64,000 nt of DNA from Cupriavidus sp. EM10. GTDB taxonomy: Bacteria > Pseudomonadota > Gammaproteobacteria > Burkholderiales > Burkholderiaceae. Under the pieces are notes generated by a model. It was not told where the DNA came from, did no database searches, and saw only the letters and a list, made by a program, of their open reading frames with translations. The position numbers and the translations under genes were made by a program. Of this stretch, positions 37,078-48,672 are shown piece after piece (positions within the stretch are counted from its first letter, which is position 1; every line of letters begins with the position of its first letter). The DNA lies in the NCBI RefSeq assembly GCF_018729255.1, contig NZ_CP076061.1, positions 2,108,001-2,172,000 of the forward strand, in the 5' to 3' direction.

Positions 37078-38229
37078 GTGAACGCAGTGAACAATAATCA
37101 GCGGCGCACCGAAATCGACCTGATCCGCGGCATCGCGCTGCTCTTCATCGTGGTCGACCACGTCAACGGCAGTGTGCTGGCCGACTACACGATCCGAAAT
37201 TTCCAGCTTTTCGACGCCGCCGAGGTGTTCGTCTTCCTGGCCGGCTGCTCGGCCGGCGCCGCCTATCTGGCGATGGAAGCGCGCGACGGCGCCAGCGCCG
37301 CACGCAAGCGCCTGCGCCGCCGCAGCTGGGAAATCTACAAGGCGTTCGTGTTGACCGGCGTGCTGATGCTGCTGTTCGGCTTTCTGCTGGCGATGTGCAA
37401 GATCCCCGCGCCGGCCGTGCGCGCCACCGAGGCACCCGATTTCATGGCGCAGCCGATTGCCACGCTGCTGCAGGTCTTTGCGCTGGCACGCCAGCCGTTC
37501 GTTTCCGATGTGTTGCCGATGTACGCCGTGTTTATCGGCGTGGCGCCGCTGGCCATCCGCTGGGCCCGCGCGCAGCCGCTGGCGTTTATCTGCGGCAGCG
37601 TGGCGCTGTGGATCATGTCGCCCACGCTGCTGCCCCTGCTGCCCAGCAGCGAGCCGCGCGGCTGGAGCTTCAACCCGTTCGCCTGGCAGCTGATGTTCGC
37701 CATGGGTTTGCTGGCGCGGCTGCGGCCCGATTTCGTGCTGCCGCAGCAGACCATCGTGCGCCGCGCCTTTACAGCCGGCGCGGTGGTGGTGGCGCTGGTC
37801 TGCATGGCCGCTGCCTACCTGTGGATGCGTCCGCACCTGTACGAAGCCTGGCTGCCGGGCTGGTTTCCGACGATGGCGTTCCCGCTGCCCAAGCAGAGCC
37901 TGGCCGCGCTGCGCGTGGTCAGCTTCCTGGGGCTGGCGTGGCTGGTGTACCTGGCCGTGCGCGCCGGGTGGGTGGAGCGGCTGGCCCGCTTCATGGGCCC
38001 GGTGGTGCAGATCGGGCGCCATAGCCTGTTTTGCTTCGTGCTGGGCGCCGTGGTGTCGGTGGGCATCGAGGGCCTGACCTATGGCCTGGCGGGTGGGCGT
38101 CCTACGCGGCCCGTGGCCCTGACTGGCGACATCATCGCCGTGGCCGTGCTGCTGGTGGTGGGCGGCTGGTATGGCCGCCGCAAGGAGGCCAGAAAGGTCG
38201 CTGCCAAGGCGCGGATGGTATCGGCCTGA
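37078..38229 (+). CDS. OpgC-domain membrane protein
   Basis: About 383 residues with some ten hydrophobic helices: RRTEIDLIRGIALLFIVVDHVNG at the start, and VFVFLAGCSAGAAYLAM, NPFAWQLMFAMGLL and IGRHSLFCFVLGAVVSVG further on. It belongs to the OpgC/acyltransferase-3-like family, which in relatives succinylates periplasmic glucans. The transfer substrate here is unknown. I choose GTG 37078 because the conserved part begins just after it; GTG 37036 is the alternative. The C-terminus is basic (RRKEARKVAAKARMVSA). It converges on the benD end of the benzoate cluster. Confidence 0.88.
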   Translation: MNAVNNNQRRTEIDLIRGIALLFIVVDHVNGSVLADYTIRNFQLFDAAEVFVFLAGCSAGAAYLAMEARDGASAARKRLRRRSWEIYKAFVLTGVLMLLFGFLLAMCKIPAPAVRATEAPDFMAQPIATLLQVFALARQPFVSDVLPMYAVFIGVAPLAIRWARAQPLAFICGSVALWIMSPTLLPLLPSSEPRGWSFNPFAWQLMFAMGLLARLRPDFVLPQQTIVRRAFTAGAVVVALVCMAAAYLWMRPHLYEAWLPGWFPTMAFPLPKQSLAALRVVSFLGLAWLVYLAVRAGWVERLARFMGPVVQIGRHSLFCFVLGAVVSVGIEGLTYGLAGGRPTRPVALTGDIIAVAVLLVVGGWYGRRKEARKVAAKARMVSA

Positions 38230-38245
38230 TCCCCGGGGCGAAGCC

Positions 38246-40076
<1,831 letters not shown>

Positions 40077-40589
40077 TCAGATGTGATAGATGTCGATGAC
40101 CTGGTGGATGTAGTCGTTCTTCAGCACGACGTACTTGTCCAGGATGCGCGGCGCCGCGCCGGACAGGTCGATCACATAGCGCGACATGCCAAAGTAGCTG
40201 AAATTGGTCTGGTAGCGGTGCGCCAGCGTGTGCCAGTTGAAGCGCACCGTGGCCGTGTGGCCGTCCAGCTTCTCGATCTCGATATTGCTGAGGTTGTGGC
40301 TGGTGCGCGTGTCGGGAATCGTGGCGCTGGAGCGCTCGGTCTTGATGCGGAAGATGCGGTCCTCCAGCCCCTGGCGGCTCGGATAGTAGATCAGCGAGAT
40401 TTCGCGTTCGGGATCGGTGACGAGCTGGCCGTCGTCGTCCCAGCACGGCATCCAGAAACGGGCCTCGGGGTGATAGCAATCCAGCCATTCATCCCACTGC
40501 TCGTCATCGAGCAGGCGGCATTCGCGGTACAGGAACGCGGTGAGGTCGGGCAATTGGAGGGTGGCGACCGGGTTTGCGGCATCGCTCAT
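40077..40589 (-). CDS. benB: Benzoate 1,2-dioxygenase small (beta) subunit
   Basis: 170 residues of the NTF2-like ring-hydroxylating beta subunit: [30 protein letters not shown] at the start and [23 protein letters not shown] sequence. It has a structural role in the alpha3beta3 hexamer. The ATG at 40589 overlaps the benA stop by 4 bases (ATGA). The gap to benC is 27 bases. Confidence 0.97.
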   Translation of the reverse strand: MSDAANPVATLQLPDLTAFLYRECRLLDDEQWDEWLDCYHPEARFWMPCWDDDGQLVTDPEREISLIYYPSRQGLEDRIFRIKTERSSATIPDTRTSHNLSNIEIEKLDGHTATVRFNWHTLAHRYQTNFSYFGMSRYVIDLSGAAPRILDKYVVLKNDYIHQVIDIYHI

Positions 40590-42007
40590 GCTGCTTCTCC
40601 CAGCGGGGCAGTTTGCGAAGGGGTGCCGGCGGCCACCGCGCGCTTCATCGTTTCGAGCCAGTAGCGGTGCTGCACCGTGTACAGGCCTTCGTCCTCGGTG
40701 CGCAGGCCGCTCATCACCGGGTTCAGGCCGATCTGCTTCGCCGCCTCGTCCGGGCCGTCGATCCAGTGCGTGGCGCCCCGGCACATGTCGTTCCAGGCCA
40801 GCGCCTGGCCCGCGTAGCCTTGCTGGCAGGCTCGGAATTCCTCCAGATCGTCGGGCGTGGCCATGCCGCTTACGTTGAAGAAATCCTCGTACTGGCGGAT
40901 GCGGCGGGCGCGCGCCTCGTCTGACTCGCCTTTCGGGGCGATGCAGTAGATCGTGACCTCGGTGCGGTCCACCGACAGCGGGCGCAGCAGCCGGATCTGG
41001 GAGCCGAACTGGTCCATCAGGTAGACGTTCGGATACAGGCACAGGTTGCGCGAGTTCTGGATCATCCAGTCGGCAGTCTCGGGTCCGCATCGCTCGGCAA
41101 ACTCGCCGCGGCGCGAGAAGTTGGGGCGGTCCTCGGGATTGGCCCAGCGCGACCACAGCAGCATGTGGCCGTGGTCGAACGCATAGAAGCCGCCGCCTTG
41201 CCGGCCCCAGTTTCCGGCATCCATCGCGCGGATCTTGTCCTCGCGCTCGTTCTGCTGCTTGCGGTGGCTGGTGGTGGCGGCGTAGTTCCAGTGCACGGCC
41301 GACACGTGGTAGCCGTCGGCGCCGTTCTCGGCCTGCAGCTTCCAGTTGCCGGCGAAGGTGTAGGTCGACGATCCGCGCAGCACTTCCAGGCCATCGGCGG
41401 ACTGGTCCACGATCATGTCGATGATGCGCGCGGCGTCGCCCAGGAACTGTTCGATCGGCGGCACGTCGCCGTTCAGGCTGCCGAACAGGAAGCCGCGATA
41501 GTTGGCGAATTTCGCCACCTTTTTCAGGTCGTGCGAGCCCTCCTTGTTGAAGCAGTCGGGGTAGCCCGCCTGCTCGGGGTCCTTCACCTTGAGCAGCTTG
41601 CCGCTGTTGTTGAAGGTCCAGCCGTGGAACGGGCAGGTGTAGGTGGCCTTGTTGCCGCGCTTGTGCCGGCACAGCATCGCGCCACGATGGCTGCAGGCGT
41701 TGATGAACGCGTTCAGCTCGCCCTGGCGGTTGCGCGCGATCACCACCGGCTGGCGGCCGATATGCGTGGTGTAGTAGTCGTTGTTGTTCGGGATCTGGCT
41801 TTCGTGCGCCAGGTAGATCCAGTTGCCCTCGAAGATATGCTGCATTTCGAGTTCGAACAGCGCTTCTTCGGTAAAGGCGCTGCGGTGCAAGCGGTAGTCG
41901 CCGGTGGCCTTGTCCTCGACCAGGAACTGTTCGAGGCTTTCCACGCTGTGCTTCGGCTGCTGGGGACGAGCGTTGCCCGCCCCGGTATCCAGATGGATCG
42001 GGATCAT
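40586..42007 (-). CDS. benA: Benzoate 1,2-dioxygenase large (alpha) subunit
   Basis: 473 residues. The Rieske ligands are C105-x-H107 and C125-x2-H128 ([10 protein letters not shown] ... YTCPFHGW). The mononuclear iron site is in [10 protein letters not shown] (His ligands near 234 and 239). It dihydroxylates benzoate to the cis-diol. AGGAG lies 6 bases before the ATG. Operon order is catA-benA-benB-benC-benD on this strand, with catA ending 57 bases before benA. Confidence 0.97.
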   Translation of the reverse strand: MIPIHLDTGAGNARPQQPKHSVESLEQFLVEDKATGDYRLHRSAFTEEALFELEMQHIFEGNWIYLAHESQIPNNNDYYTTHIGRQPVVIARNRQGELNAFINACSHRGAMLCRHKRGNKATYTCPFHGWTFNNSGKLLKVKDPEQAGYPDCFNKEGSHDLKKVAKFANYRGFLFGSLNGDVPPIEQFLGDAARIIDMIVDQSADGLEVLRGSSTYTFAGNWKLQAENGADGYHVSAVHWNYAATTSHRKQQNEREDKIRAMDAGNWGRQGGGFYAFDHGHMLLWSRWANPEDRPNFSRRGEFAERCGPETADWMIQNSRNLCLYPNVYLMDQFGSQIRLLRPLSVDRTEVTIYCIAPKGESDEARARRIRQYEDFFNVSGMATPDDLEEFRACQQGYAGQALAWNDMCRGATHWIDGPDEAAKQIGLNPVMSGLRTEDEGLYTVQHRYWLETMKRAVAAGTPSQTAPLGEAA

Positions 42008-42064
42008 GTCTGTCTCCTGCCAGTGTTTGGTAGGGGCGGGGGCTAGCGCCCCGCCGGGTGGGGC

Positions 42065-42988
42065 TTAGGCGGCGGCGCGGATGCGCTCCACTTCGGCGGC
42101 TGGCGCGTCGGCGACGTCGGGCAGCAGGCGGAAGTCGAAATCGATCGAGGCGAATGGGTTGTCGAGCTGCAGCTTGTCCAACTGCTCGGGGTCGTCGATG
42201 CGCCGGACTGCCGGCACCAGCCCGTCGCGGCTGGCGAAGGCGAAGTCGTCCCACAGGTATTCGTCGCCGTCGATATTGATCTGCGTGGTCAGCTTGCGAT
42301 GGCCGGGCGCCGAGACGAAGAAGTGGATATGGGCGGGCCGCCGGCCGTGGCGTGCCAGCAGGTCCAGCAGGCGTTGCGTGGTGCCTTGCGGCGGGCAGCC
42401 GTAGCCCATCGGCACATTGCTGCGGAATTGATAGCGGCCCTTGAGATCGGTGACGATGGTGCGGCGCAGGTTGAAATCGGACTGCGACTTGTCGAAGAAG
42501 GAGTAGTTGCCCAGCAGGTTGGCGTGCCAGACCTCGACCTTGGCGCCCGGCAGCGGCTGGCCATCGGCACCATATACGGTGCCCTGCATGAACAGCACCT
42601 CGCCCTGGCCGGCCTCGCTGCCGTCGTCGAGCCGGGCGTAGCCGGTGGATTCCGGTGCGCCCGCCACGTAGAGCGGGCCTTCGATGGTGCGCGGCGTGCC
42701 GCCGGTCAGGCCGGCGCGCGCTTCGGCCTCGTCGGCGCGGATATCGAGAAAGCGCTCCAGGCCCAGGCCGGCAGCCAGCAGGCCAAGTTCGTGCGTGGCG
42801 CCGGCTTCGGCCAGGTATTCCACGCCTTTCCACACCTCGGTCTGGCTCAGGTCCAGATCCTCGATCGCCTTGAACAGGTCGGTGGTCAGGCGCACCACCA
42901 CCTGCTGCACGCGCGGGTTCGGGGTGCCTTGCGTGGCGGTGTCGACCAGGAACTGCTTCACCAGCGCTTCGATGTCAGCGTGCGTCAT
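42065..42988 (-). CDS. catA: Catechol 1,2-dioxygenase
   Basis: 307 residues. The non-haem Fe(III) ligands of intradiol enzymes are in place: Tyr in NYSFFDKS, Tyr in GRYQFRS, and His-x-His in RPAHIHFFVS. It cleaves catechol to cis,cis-muconate. GGAG lies 7 bases before the ATG. It is the first gene of the ben operon, so catechol formation and cleavage share a transcript. It is divergent from benM. Confidence 0.97.
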   Translation of the reverse strand: MTHADIEALVKQFLVDTATQGTPNPRVQQVVVRLTTDLFKAIEDLDLSQTEVWKGVEYLAEAGATHELGLLAAGLGLERFLDIRADEAEARAGLTGGTPRTIEGPLYVAGAPESTGYARLDDGSEAGQGEVLFMQGTVYGADGQPLPGAKVEVWHANLLGNYSFFDKSQSDFNLRRTIVTDLKGRYQFRSNVPMGYGCPPQGTTQRLLDLLARHGRRPAHIHFFVSAPGHRKLTTQINIDGDEYLWDDFAFASRDGLVPAVRRIDDPEQLDKLQLDNPFASIDFDFRLLPDVADAPAAEVERIRAAA

Positions 42989-43143
42989 TGTCTCGCTCCG
43001 ATATGTATCTTTCGTGGGTTCGAACGGTCGGTCACTTTATGCCTGACGGGTATTAACCCTGATCTGTGGCTTGCTGTCCGACTTGTTGGGGAGCATAGTT
43101 GACGGGTATCTGGCACGTCCAAGACTGAATGAGTATCTGGACA

Positions 43144-43158
43144 ATACCCAATAGGTAT
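43144..43158. promoter_or_regulatory. BenM/CatM-type operator, catA-benM region
   Basis: ATAC-CCAATAG-GTAT fits the BenM/CatM consensus ATAC-N7-GTAT exactly and sits 4 bases before the benM start, suited to autorepression. Two further half-sites, GGGTATCTGG (43104-43113) and GAGTATCTGG (43131-43140), precede it. Confidence 0.8.
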
Positions 43159-43162
43159 AAAG

Positions 43163-44080
43163 ATGGAACTGAGACATTTGCGCTACTTCGTGGCCGTGGC
43201 CGAGGAACGCAACTTCACTCGCGCGGCCGAACGGCTGCATATCGCCCAGCCGCCGCTGTCGCGGCAGATCCAGCAATTGGAGGAACTCCTAGGCGTGATG
43301 CTGTTCGAGCGCAATTCGCGGCCGCTGAAGCTGACCGATACCGGCCGCTTCTTCTACACCCAGGCGATGCAGTTGCTGGCGCAGTCCGCCGAGCTGGAGG
43401 CCATGACGCGCCGCGTGGGTAATATTGCGCGCACGATGTCGATCGGCTTCGTGGGGTCGACGCTGTACGGCATGCTGCCGCGCATCATCCGGCGCTTTCG
43501 CACGGAGCATGCCGATATCGAAATGACGCTGCACGAGATGTCGACGATGGACCAGATCAAGGCGCTCAAGGAGGGCCGCATCGACGTGGGGTTCGGCCGG
43601 ATTCGCCATGACGACCCGGCCGTGCGGCGCGTGGTGCTGCGCGAGGAGCGCATGATCGTGGCGCTGCCGCAGGGCCATCCGCTGTCGGTGGGCCGGACGC
43701 AGCTGTCGCTGCATGACTTGCTGGACGATACGCTGATCATCTTCCCGAAGGCGCCGCGCCCGAGCTTCGCCGACCAGGTGCTGGCCGCATTCCACGACCG
43801 CGCGCTGCAGCCGCGGCGTATCCAGGAAACGCGGGAGTTGCAGATCGCGCTGGGGCTGGTGGCGATGGGCGAGGGCATTGCCGTGGTGCCCAGCAGCGTC
43901 TACGGCCTGAAGCGCGACGACGTGACGTATCTGGAACTGGACGATCCCAAGCTGGTATCGCCGATCATCATGAGCATGCGGGTGCTGGACGAATCGGCCG
44001 ACCTTCGCGCGATGCTGGACATGATCTATCGGCTCTACGAGGAAATCGGCATGGAATACCTGCCGCCGGCGCAGGAATAG
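43163..44080 (+). CDS. benM: LysR-type regulator BenM
   Basis: 305 residues. The N-terminal MELRHLRYFVAVAEERNFTRAAERLHIAQPPLSRQIQQLEE and the effector-domain sequences (SIGFVGSTLYGMLPRIIRRF, ELQIALGLVAMGEGIAVVPSS) closely match Acinetobacter BenM/CatM. It likely senses cis,cis-muconate, and perhaps benzoate, to activate catA-benABCD. It is divergent from catA with an operator between. Its stop directly abuts the stop of the second LysR gene. Confidence 0.92.
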   Translation: MELRHLRYFVAVAEERNFTRAAERLHIAQPPLSRQIQQLEELLGVMLFERNSRPLKLTDTGRFFYTQAMQLLAQSAELEAMTRRVGNIARTMSIGFVGSTLYGMLPRIIRRFRTEHADIEMTLHEMSTMDQIKALKEGRIDVGFGRIRHDDPAVRRVVLREERMIVALPQGHPLSVGRTQLSLHDLLDDTLIIFPKAPRPSFADQVLAAFHDRALQPRRIQETRELQIALGLVAMGEGIAVVPSSVYGLKRDDVTYLELDDPKLVSPIIMSMRVLDESADLRAMLDMIYRLYEEIGMEYLPPAQE

Positions 44081-44956
44081 CTATGCCCGGCTTGTCACCC
44101 AGGCGATGGCGCGCGCCAGGTGCGGCGAGGTGTCGCCGGCGCGGTAGCTCATGATCACCGGCGACATGAAGCCGGGGGCGTCGATCGGCACGTAGCGCAC
44201 ATCGTCACGATGCAGCCGCTGCACCGACGACGGCACCAGCGTGATGCCCAGGCCCGCCGCCACCAGCCCCAGCGCCGTCTGCAGCTCGTTGGCCTCGTGC
44301 ACCACGCGCGGCTGCAGGCCCTGCGCCCGGAACAGCGACAGCACGTGGTCGGCATAGCTGGGGCGCGGCCGGGCAGGGTAGAGGATCAGCGGCTGTCGGG
44401 CCAGCCCGGCCGCATCGAAAGGTTCGGTCGGGGGCGGGGCGGTGACCGGCATGGCCGCGACCAGCGTTTCGGCCATTACCACCTGCTGGACGATGGCGGC
44501 GTCATTGAACGTGAGCCGGCCAAACGCCAGGTCGATCCGGCCGGACTTGAGCGCTTCGAGCTGCTGGACCGTGATCATCTCGGTCAGGCCGACTTCCACC
44601 TCGCTGTCGTCGCCGCGCAGCTCGCGGATCAGTTCGGGCAGCACGCCATAGAGCACCGACGGCACAAAGCCGATGCCGAACCAGCGCTTCTCGTTGCGGC
44701 CAATGCGCCGCGTGCCTTCCAGCGTTTCTTCGAGCCGTTGCGTCAGCTGCAGCGATTGCTCCAGCAGGAATCGGCCGGCTTCGGTCAGCTTCAGGCCCCG
44801 CCCGACCCGGTCGAACAGCGCCACACCCACCTCATCCTCGAACTGCCGGATCTGGCGCGACAGCGGCGGCTGGGCCATGTGGAGCTTCTCTGCCGCCCGC
44901 GTCACATTCAGTTCCTGGGCGACGGTCTGGAAATAACGGATGTGACGGAGTTCCAT
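44081..44956 (-). CDS. LysR-type regulator, CatR-like
   Basis: 291 residues, paralogous to BenM over the whole length (MELRHIRYFQTVAQELNVTRAAEKLHMAQPPLSRQIRQFED, IGFVPSVLYGVLPELIREL). It is divergent from catB, the arrangement of catR-catB, and so likely controls catB with cis,cis-muconate as inducer. No clear ribosome-binding site. Its end abuts the benM end with no spacer or terminator. Confidence 0.88.
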   Translation of the reverse strand: MELRHIRYFQTVAQELNVTRAAEKLHMAQPPLSRQIRQFEDEVGVALFDRVGRGLKLTEAGRFLLEQSLQLTQRLEETLEGTRRIGRNEKRWFGIGFVPSVLYGVLPELIRELRGDDSEVEVGLTEMITVQQLEALKSGRIDLAFGRLTFNDAAIVQQVVMAETLVAAMPVTAPPPTEPFDAAGLARQPLILYPARPRPSYADHVLSLFRAQGLQPRVVHEANELQTALGLVAAGLGITLVPSSVQRLHRDDVRYVPIDAPGFMSPVIMSYRAGDTSPHLARAIAWVTSRA

Positions 44957-44985
44957 GGCGTTTGTATCTGCTCACGCTTGTTTTG

Positions 44986-45115
44986 CTCCCCTTTCCCGGA
45001 GGGCCCGGAGGGAGAGGGGCGGGGGTGAGGGCGCAGCGGTTCAAATTGAGACGGATTGGTAAGCAGAACCCCAATGCCTCTCACCCCCAACCCTCTCCCG
45101 CGTGCGAGAGGGGAG
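44986..45115. repeat. Composite CCCTCTCCC intergenic repeat, copy 2 (long form)
   Basis: Same composite unit as copy 1 at 28437-28562, with hairpin arms CTCCC..GGGAG and CCCTCTCCCGC..GAGAGGGGAG around a linker sharing GTTCAAATTG and CAATGCC. It sits in a divergent promoter region rather than between convergent genes, which is unusual for this family here. Confidence 0.8.
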
Positions 45116-45125
45116 TCACCGAAGC

Positions 45126-45140
45126 ATACCCACAGGGTAT
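45126..45140. promoter_or_regulatory. BenM/CatM-type operator before catB
   Basis: ATAC-CCACAGG-GTAT, an exact ATAC-N7-GTAT box, 88 bases before catB and just beyond the repeat. It is the second perfect box in the cluster. Confidence 0.8.
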
Positions 45141-45227
45141 CAATCAAGACATCTTCGGTCTTGGACGCCCACCCAGTCAAGGTACATACTCGATCCAACA
45201 AGTCTTTCTGCATGAAAAGGTATGGGT

Positions 45228-46352
45228 ATGACTGCAACGATCTCTTCCGTCGAGGCCATTCTGGTCGATCTGCCGACGATCCGGGCCCACCAGCTGGCCA
45301 TGGCCACGATGCAGCAGCAGACGCTGGTGATCGTGCGCCTGCGCTGCAGCGACGGCGTGGAGGGTATCGGCGAGGCCACCACCATTGGTGGCCTGTCCTA
45401 TGGCGACGAGAGCCCCGAGGGGATCAAGCTGACGATCGACACCTACCTGGCGCCCGCGCTGGTGGGGCAGGACGCCACCAACGTGCACGGCGCGATGGCG
45501 CGCCTGAACAAGGTGGCGCGTGGCAACCGGTTTGCCAAGTCGGCGCTGGAGTCGGCCCTGCTCGACGGGCAGGGCAAGCGCCTGGGCGTGCCGCTGGCCA
45601 CGCTGCTGGGCGGCGCCGTGCGCGACACGCTGCCGGTGCTCTGGACGCTGGCCAGCGGCGACACCGGCCGCGATATCGAGGAAGCGGAGCGCTTCCTGGC
45701 CGAGCGCCGCCACAACACGTTCAAGCTCAAGATCGGCCGCCGCAGCGTGCGCGACGACGTGGCACACGTATCGGCGATCAAGCGGGCGCTGGGCGACCGT
45801 GCCCGCGTGACCGTCGACGTCAACCAGGCGTGGAACGAGGCCGACGCGGCCACCGGCATCGCCATGCTCGAAGCGGCCGGCATCGACCTGATCGAGCAGC
45901 CGACCCCGCGCGAGCATCGCACCGCGCTGGCGCGGCTGGCGGCACGCTTCGTGGTGCCGATCATGGCCGACGAGGCCGTGACCGGCCCCGAAGATGCGAT
46001 GGAACTGGCCCGCCTGGGCGCGGCCGACGTGTTCGCGCTCAAGATTGCCAAGTCGGGCGGCATCTTCGGCATGCTGCGCACGGCGGCCGTGGGCGACGCG
46101 GCCGGCATCGCGCTGTACGGCGGCACCATGCTCGAAGGCGCGGTGGGCACCATCGCCGCCGCGCACGGCTTCTGCACGCTGCCGCAACTGGCGTGGGGCA
46201 CCGAACTGTTCGGCCCGCTGCTGGTGAAGGACGACATCGTGGTGGACCGCCCGGTGTTCAAGGACTTCGCGCTGCATCTGCCGCAGGGGCCGGGGCTGGG
46301 CCTGGCCATCGACGAGGACAAGCTGCGCCACTATCGTCGCAAGGCCGCCTGA
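45228..46352 (+). CDS. catB: Muconate cycloisomerase
   Basis: 374 residues of the enolase superfamily. The catalytic Lys pair lies in TFKLKIGRR, metal ligands in VDVNQAWNEADA, IEQP and MADEAV, and the second-side Lys in ALKIAKSGG. It converts cis,cis-muconate to muconolactone. ATG 45228 is preferred (AAAAGG 7 bases upstream); ATG 45222 lies 6 bases earlier. catC and catD do not follow; a Bug receptor does. Confidence 0.95.
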   Translation: MTATISSVEAILVDLPTIRAHQLAMATMQQQTLVIVRLRCSDGVEGIGEATTIGGLSYGDESPEGIKLTIDTYLAPALVGQDATNVHGAMARLNKVARGNRFAKSALESALLDGQGKRLGVPLATLLGGAVRDTLPVLWTLASGDTGRDIEEAERFLAERRHNTFKLKIGRRSVRDDVAHVSAIKRALGDRARVTVDVNQAWNEADAATGIAMLEAAGIDLIEQPTPREHRTALARLAARFVVPIMADEAVTGPEDAMELARLGAADVFALKIAKSGGIFGMLRTAAVGDAAGIALYGGTMLEGAVGTIAAAHGFCTLPQLAWGTELFGPLLVKDDIVVDRPVFKDFALHLPQGPGLGLAIDEDKLRHYRRKAA

Positions 46353-46401
46353 GCCGCCGCATCCCACCCTTACTGGACCAGAGAACAAGGAACGGAGACA
46401 A

Positions 46402-47411
46402 ATGAAGTTCTTGCCGCAACTGTCGGCCCGCATGCCGGCCGCAATCGCCCATCCCGTCATGTCCGCCATGGCCGCATCGCTGCTGCTTGCCGCGGCTGCC
46501 CCGGCCCACGCCGCCTATCCCGACCATCCGATCCGCTGGGTGGTGCCGTTCCCGGCAGGCGGCGCGATGGACAACATCGCCCGCACGCTGGGCGAAGACA
46601 TGTCGAAGTCGCTGGGCCAGGCCATCGTGGTCGAGAACCGCCCCGGCGCCGGCGGCAATATCGGCGCCGAAATGGTGGCGCGTTCGCCGGCCGACGGCTA
46701 CACGATCATCATCGTGGCCAACGGCATGGCCGTGAACCCGGCGCTGTACGGCAAGCTCAGCTACGACCCGATCAAGGATTTCGCGCCGGTGTCGCTGCTG
46801 GCCGTGGTGCCCAACGTGCTGGTCACCAACAAGGCGAAGAACCCGCAGAAACGGTGGCCGAGGTCATCGCCAGCGCCAAGGCCAGGCCCGGCAAGTACAC
46901 CTATGCGTCGGCCGGCAACGGCACGTCGATCCACCTGGCGGGCGAGCTGTTCACGTCGATGGCGCACGTCGACCTGCTGCATATTCCGTACAAGGGATCG
47001 GGCCCCGCCATGACGGACCTGCTGGGCGGCCAGGTGGACTACATGTTCGACAGCATCACGTCGGCCAAGCCCCATATCGACAGCGGCAAGCTGACGGCGA
47101 TTGCGGTGACCACCAGCAAGCGGTCGTCGGCGCTGCCCAACGTGCCCACCGTGGCCGAGGCGGGCGTGCCGGGCTATGAACTGTCGCCGTGGTTTGCCGC
47201 GTTCGTGCCGGCAAAGACGCCGCAGGCGATCATCGACACATTGAACAAGGCGATGCTCGAATCGCTGAAGAAGCCGTCCGTGCAGCAGCGCCTGGCCGGC
47301 ATCGGCGCGGAGCCGATCGGCAGCAGCCCGGCCCAGCTGAAGGACCATCTGGCCAAGGAAACGGCCAAGTGGGGCACGCTGATCCGCGAGCGGGGGATTC
47401 ACGCGGACTGA
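46402..47411 (+). pseudogene. Bug/TctC-family solute-binding protein, frameshifted at 46849
   Basis: Periplasmic receptor of ~336 residues when repaired. The signal peptide is MSAMAASLLLAAAAPAHAA, followed by YPDHPIRWVVPFPAGGAMDNIARTLGED and NRPGAGGNIGAEMVARSPADGYT. The second frame carries TVAEVIASAKARPGKYTYASAGNGTS and HIPYKGSGPAMTDLLGG. The break lies at an AAA run (46849-46851); a fourth A restores NPQKTVAEVI. GGAG lies 5 bases before the ATG. It is downstream of catB by 49 bases and probably in its transcript, so it may bind an aromatic or muconate-type acid (inference). Confidence 0.88.
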
Positions 47412-47425
47412 TCCGTGTCGGTGTG

Positions 47426-47464
47426 TTTTCTCCCCTCTCCCGCCTGCGGTGAGAGGGGAGAAAA
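47426..47464. terminator. Bidirectional terminator, CCCTCTCCC family copy 3
   Basis: Stem TTTTCTCCCCTCTC / GAGAGGGGAGAAAA with an 11-base loop, between convergent tctC-like and chaA genes. Confidence 0.85.
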
Positions 47465-47476
47465 ACCATCGCCAAA

Positions 47477-48559
47477 TTACGGCACGATCGTCAAAAACAG
47501 GTACGCCGCGAAGATCACCATGTGCACCACGCCCTGGAGGATGGTGGTGCGGCCCATGCCGAGCGTCAGCGACGCCACGATCATGGTCAGGAACAACAGC
47601 ACCATCTCCTTGGCGCTCAGCCCCAGTTCCAGCGGCTGGCCGATGGTGATGAAGACGATGGCCACCGTGGGAATGGTCAGGCCGATACTGGCCAGCGCCG
47701 AGCCCAGCGCCAGGTTCAGGCTGGTCTGGATGCGGTCCGACCGCGCGGCGCGCAGGGCGGCAAGCCCTTCGGGCAGCAGCACCAGCGCCGCAATCACCAC
47801 CCCCACCACCGCTGCCGGCAGGCCGGCATCGGCCACGGCCTTTTCCACCGACGGCGACAGCAGCTTGGCCAGCGCCACCACGGCCACCAGGCAGACCACC
47901 AGCAGCACGCTGCTGGCCACCGCCACGCGCACCGGCGGCGGCGGCGCATGCACGTTCTCGTCGTTGCTGCCGTCCACCAGGAAATAGTCGCGATGCCGTA
48001 CGGTCTGCACGAAGACGAAGCAGCCATAGAGCAGCAGCGACATCACGCCGGAGAATGCCAGCTGGGACGGCGACAGGACCGGACCCGGCGTGGTGCTGGT
48101 GAAGTTGGGCAGCACCATCGTCAGCCCCAGCAGCGTCACCAGGATGGCCATGGCGGCGTTGGCGCCCGGGGCCTGGAAAGCCTGCTCGCGGTGATGCAGC
48201 GCGCCGACGAACAGGCAGATGCCGACGATGCCGTTGCAGATGATCATGACCGCCGCGAACACCGTGTCGCGCGCCAGGCCGGCTTTCTCGGGGCCTGACG
48301 ACAGCATGACCGACACGATCAGCGCCACCTCGATCACCGTCACCGCAATCGCCAGCACCAGCGTGCCGAACGGTTCGCCGACCTTGTGGGCCACCACCTC
48401 GGCATGGTGGACAGCGGAAAACACCGCGCCTGCGAGTGCGATCGACATCAAGGCGATCAGCCAGGCCTGACCCGTCATCAGAAGGCCCAGGCCAAATGCT
48501 GCCCAGGCGGCCAGCGGGGACCAGATGGTCCAGGCCGGCAGTTTGTTGGAAGTTGCCAT
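47477..48559 (-). CDS. chaA: Calcium/proton (Na+/H+) antiporter ChaA
   Basis: 360 residues with about eleven hydrophobic helices. Both CaCA acidic repeats are visible: HHAEVVAHKVGEPFGTLVLAIAVTVIEVALI and VIAALVLLPEGLAALRAA. Its length and order match ChaA. It expels Ca2+ or Na+ against protons at the inner membrane. ATG 48559 has AGGGAA 7 bases upstream. It is preceded, 113 bases away on the same strand, by a 56-residue membrane protein. Confidence 0.92.
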   Translation of the reverse strand: MATSNKLPAWTIWSPLAAWAAFGLGLLMTGQAWLIALMSIALAGAVFSAVHHAEVVAHKVGEPFGTLVLAIAVTVIEVALIVSVMLSSGPEKAGLARDTVFAAVMIICNGIVGICLFVGALHHREQAFQAPGANAAMAILVTLLGLTMVLPNFTSTTPGPVLSPSQLAFSGVMSLLLYGCFVFVQTVRHRDYFLVDGSNDENVHAPPPPVRVAVASSVLLVVCLVAVVALAKLLSPSVEKAVADAGLPAAVVGVVIAALVLLPEGLAALRAARSDRIQTSLNLALGSALASIGLTIPTVAIVFITIGQPLELGLSAKEMVLLFLTMIVASLTLGMGRTTILQGVVHMVIFAAYLFLTIVP

Positions 48560-48672
48560 GTCTTGTTCCCTTTGTTCTTGTGGCTCACAGGCGCGAGCGT
48601 GCACGCCGCGTGGCGCGGGCGCAAGAGGTTCAGGCAACGATGTCGCGCGGCAGTTCCCGGCGCGTGTGCGGA

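Noticed and set aside
40590..42833. Extension of the benB frame over benA
   Set aside because: It is the shifted shadow of benA. benB starts at 40589 with the ATGA overlap to benA.
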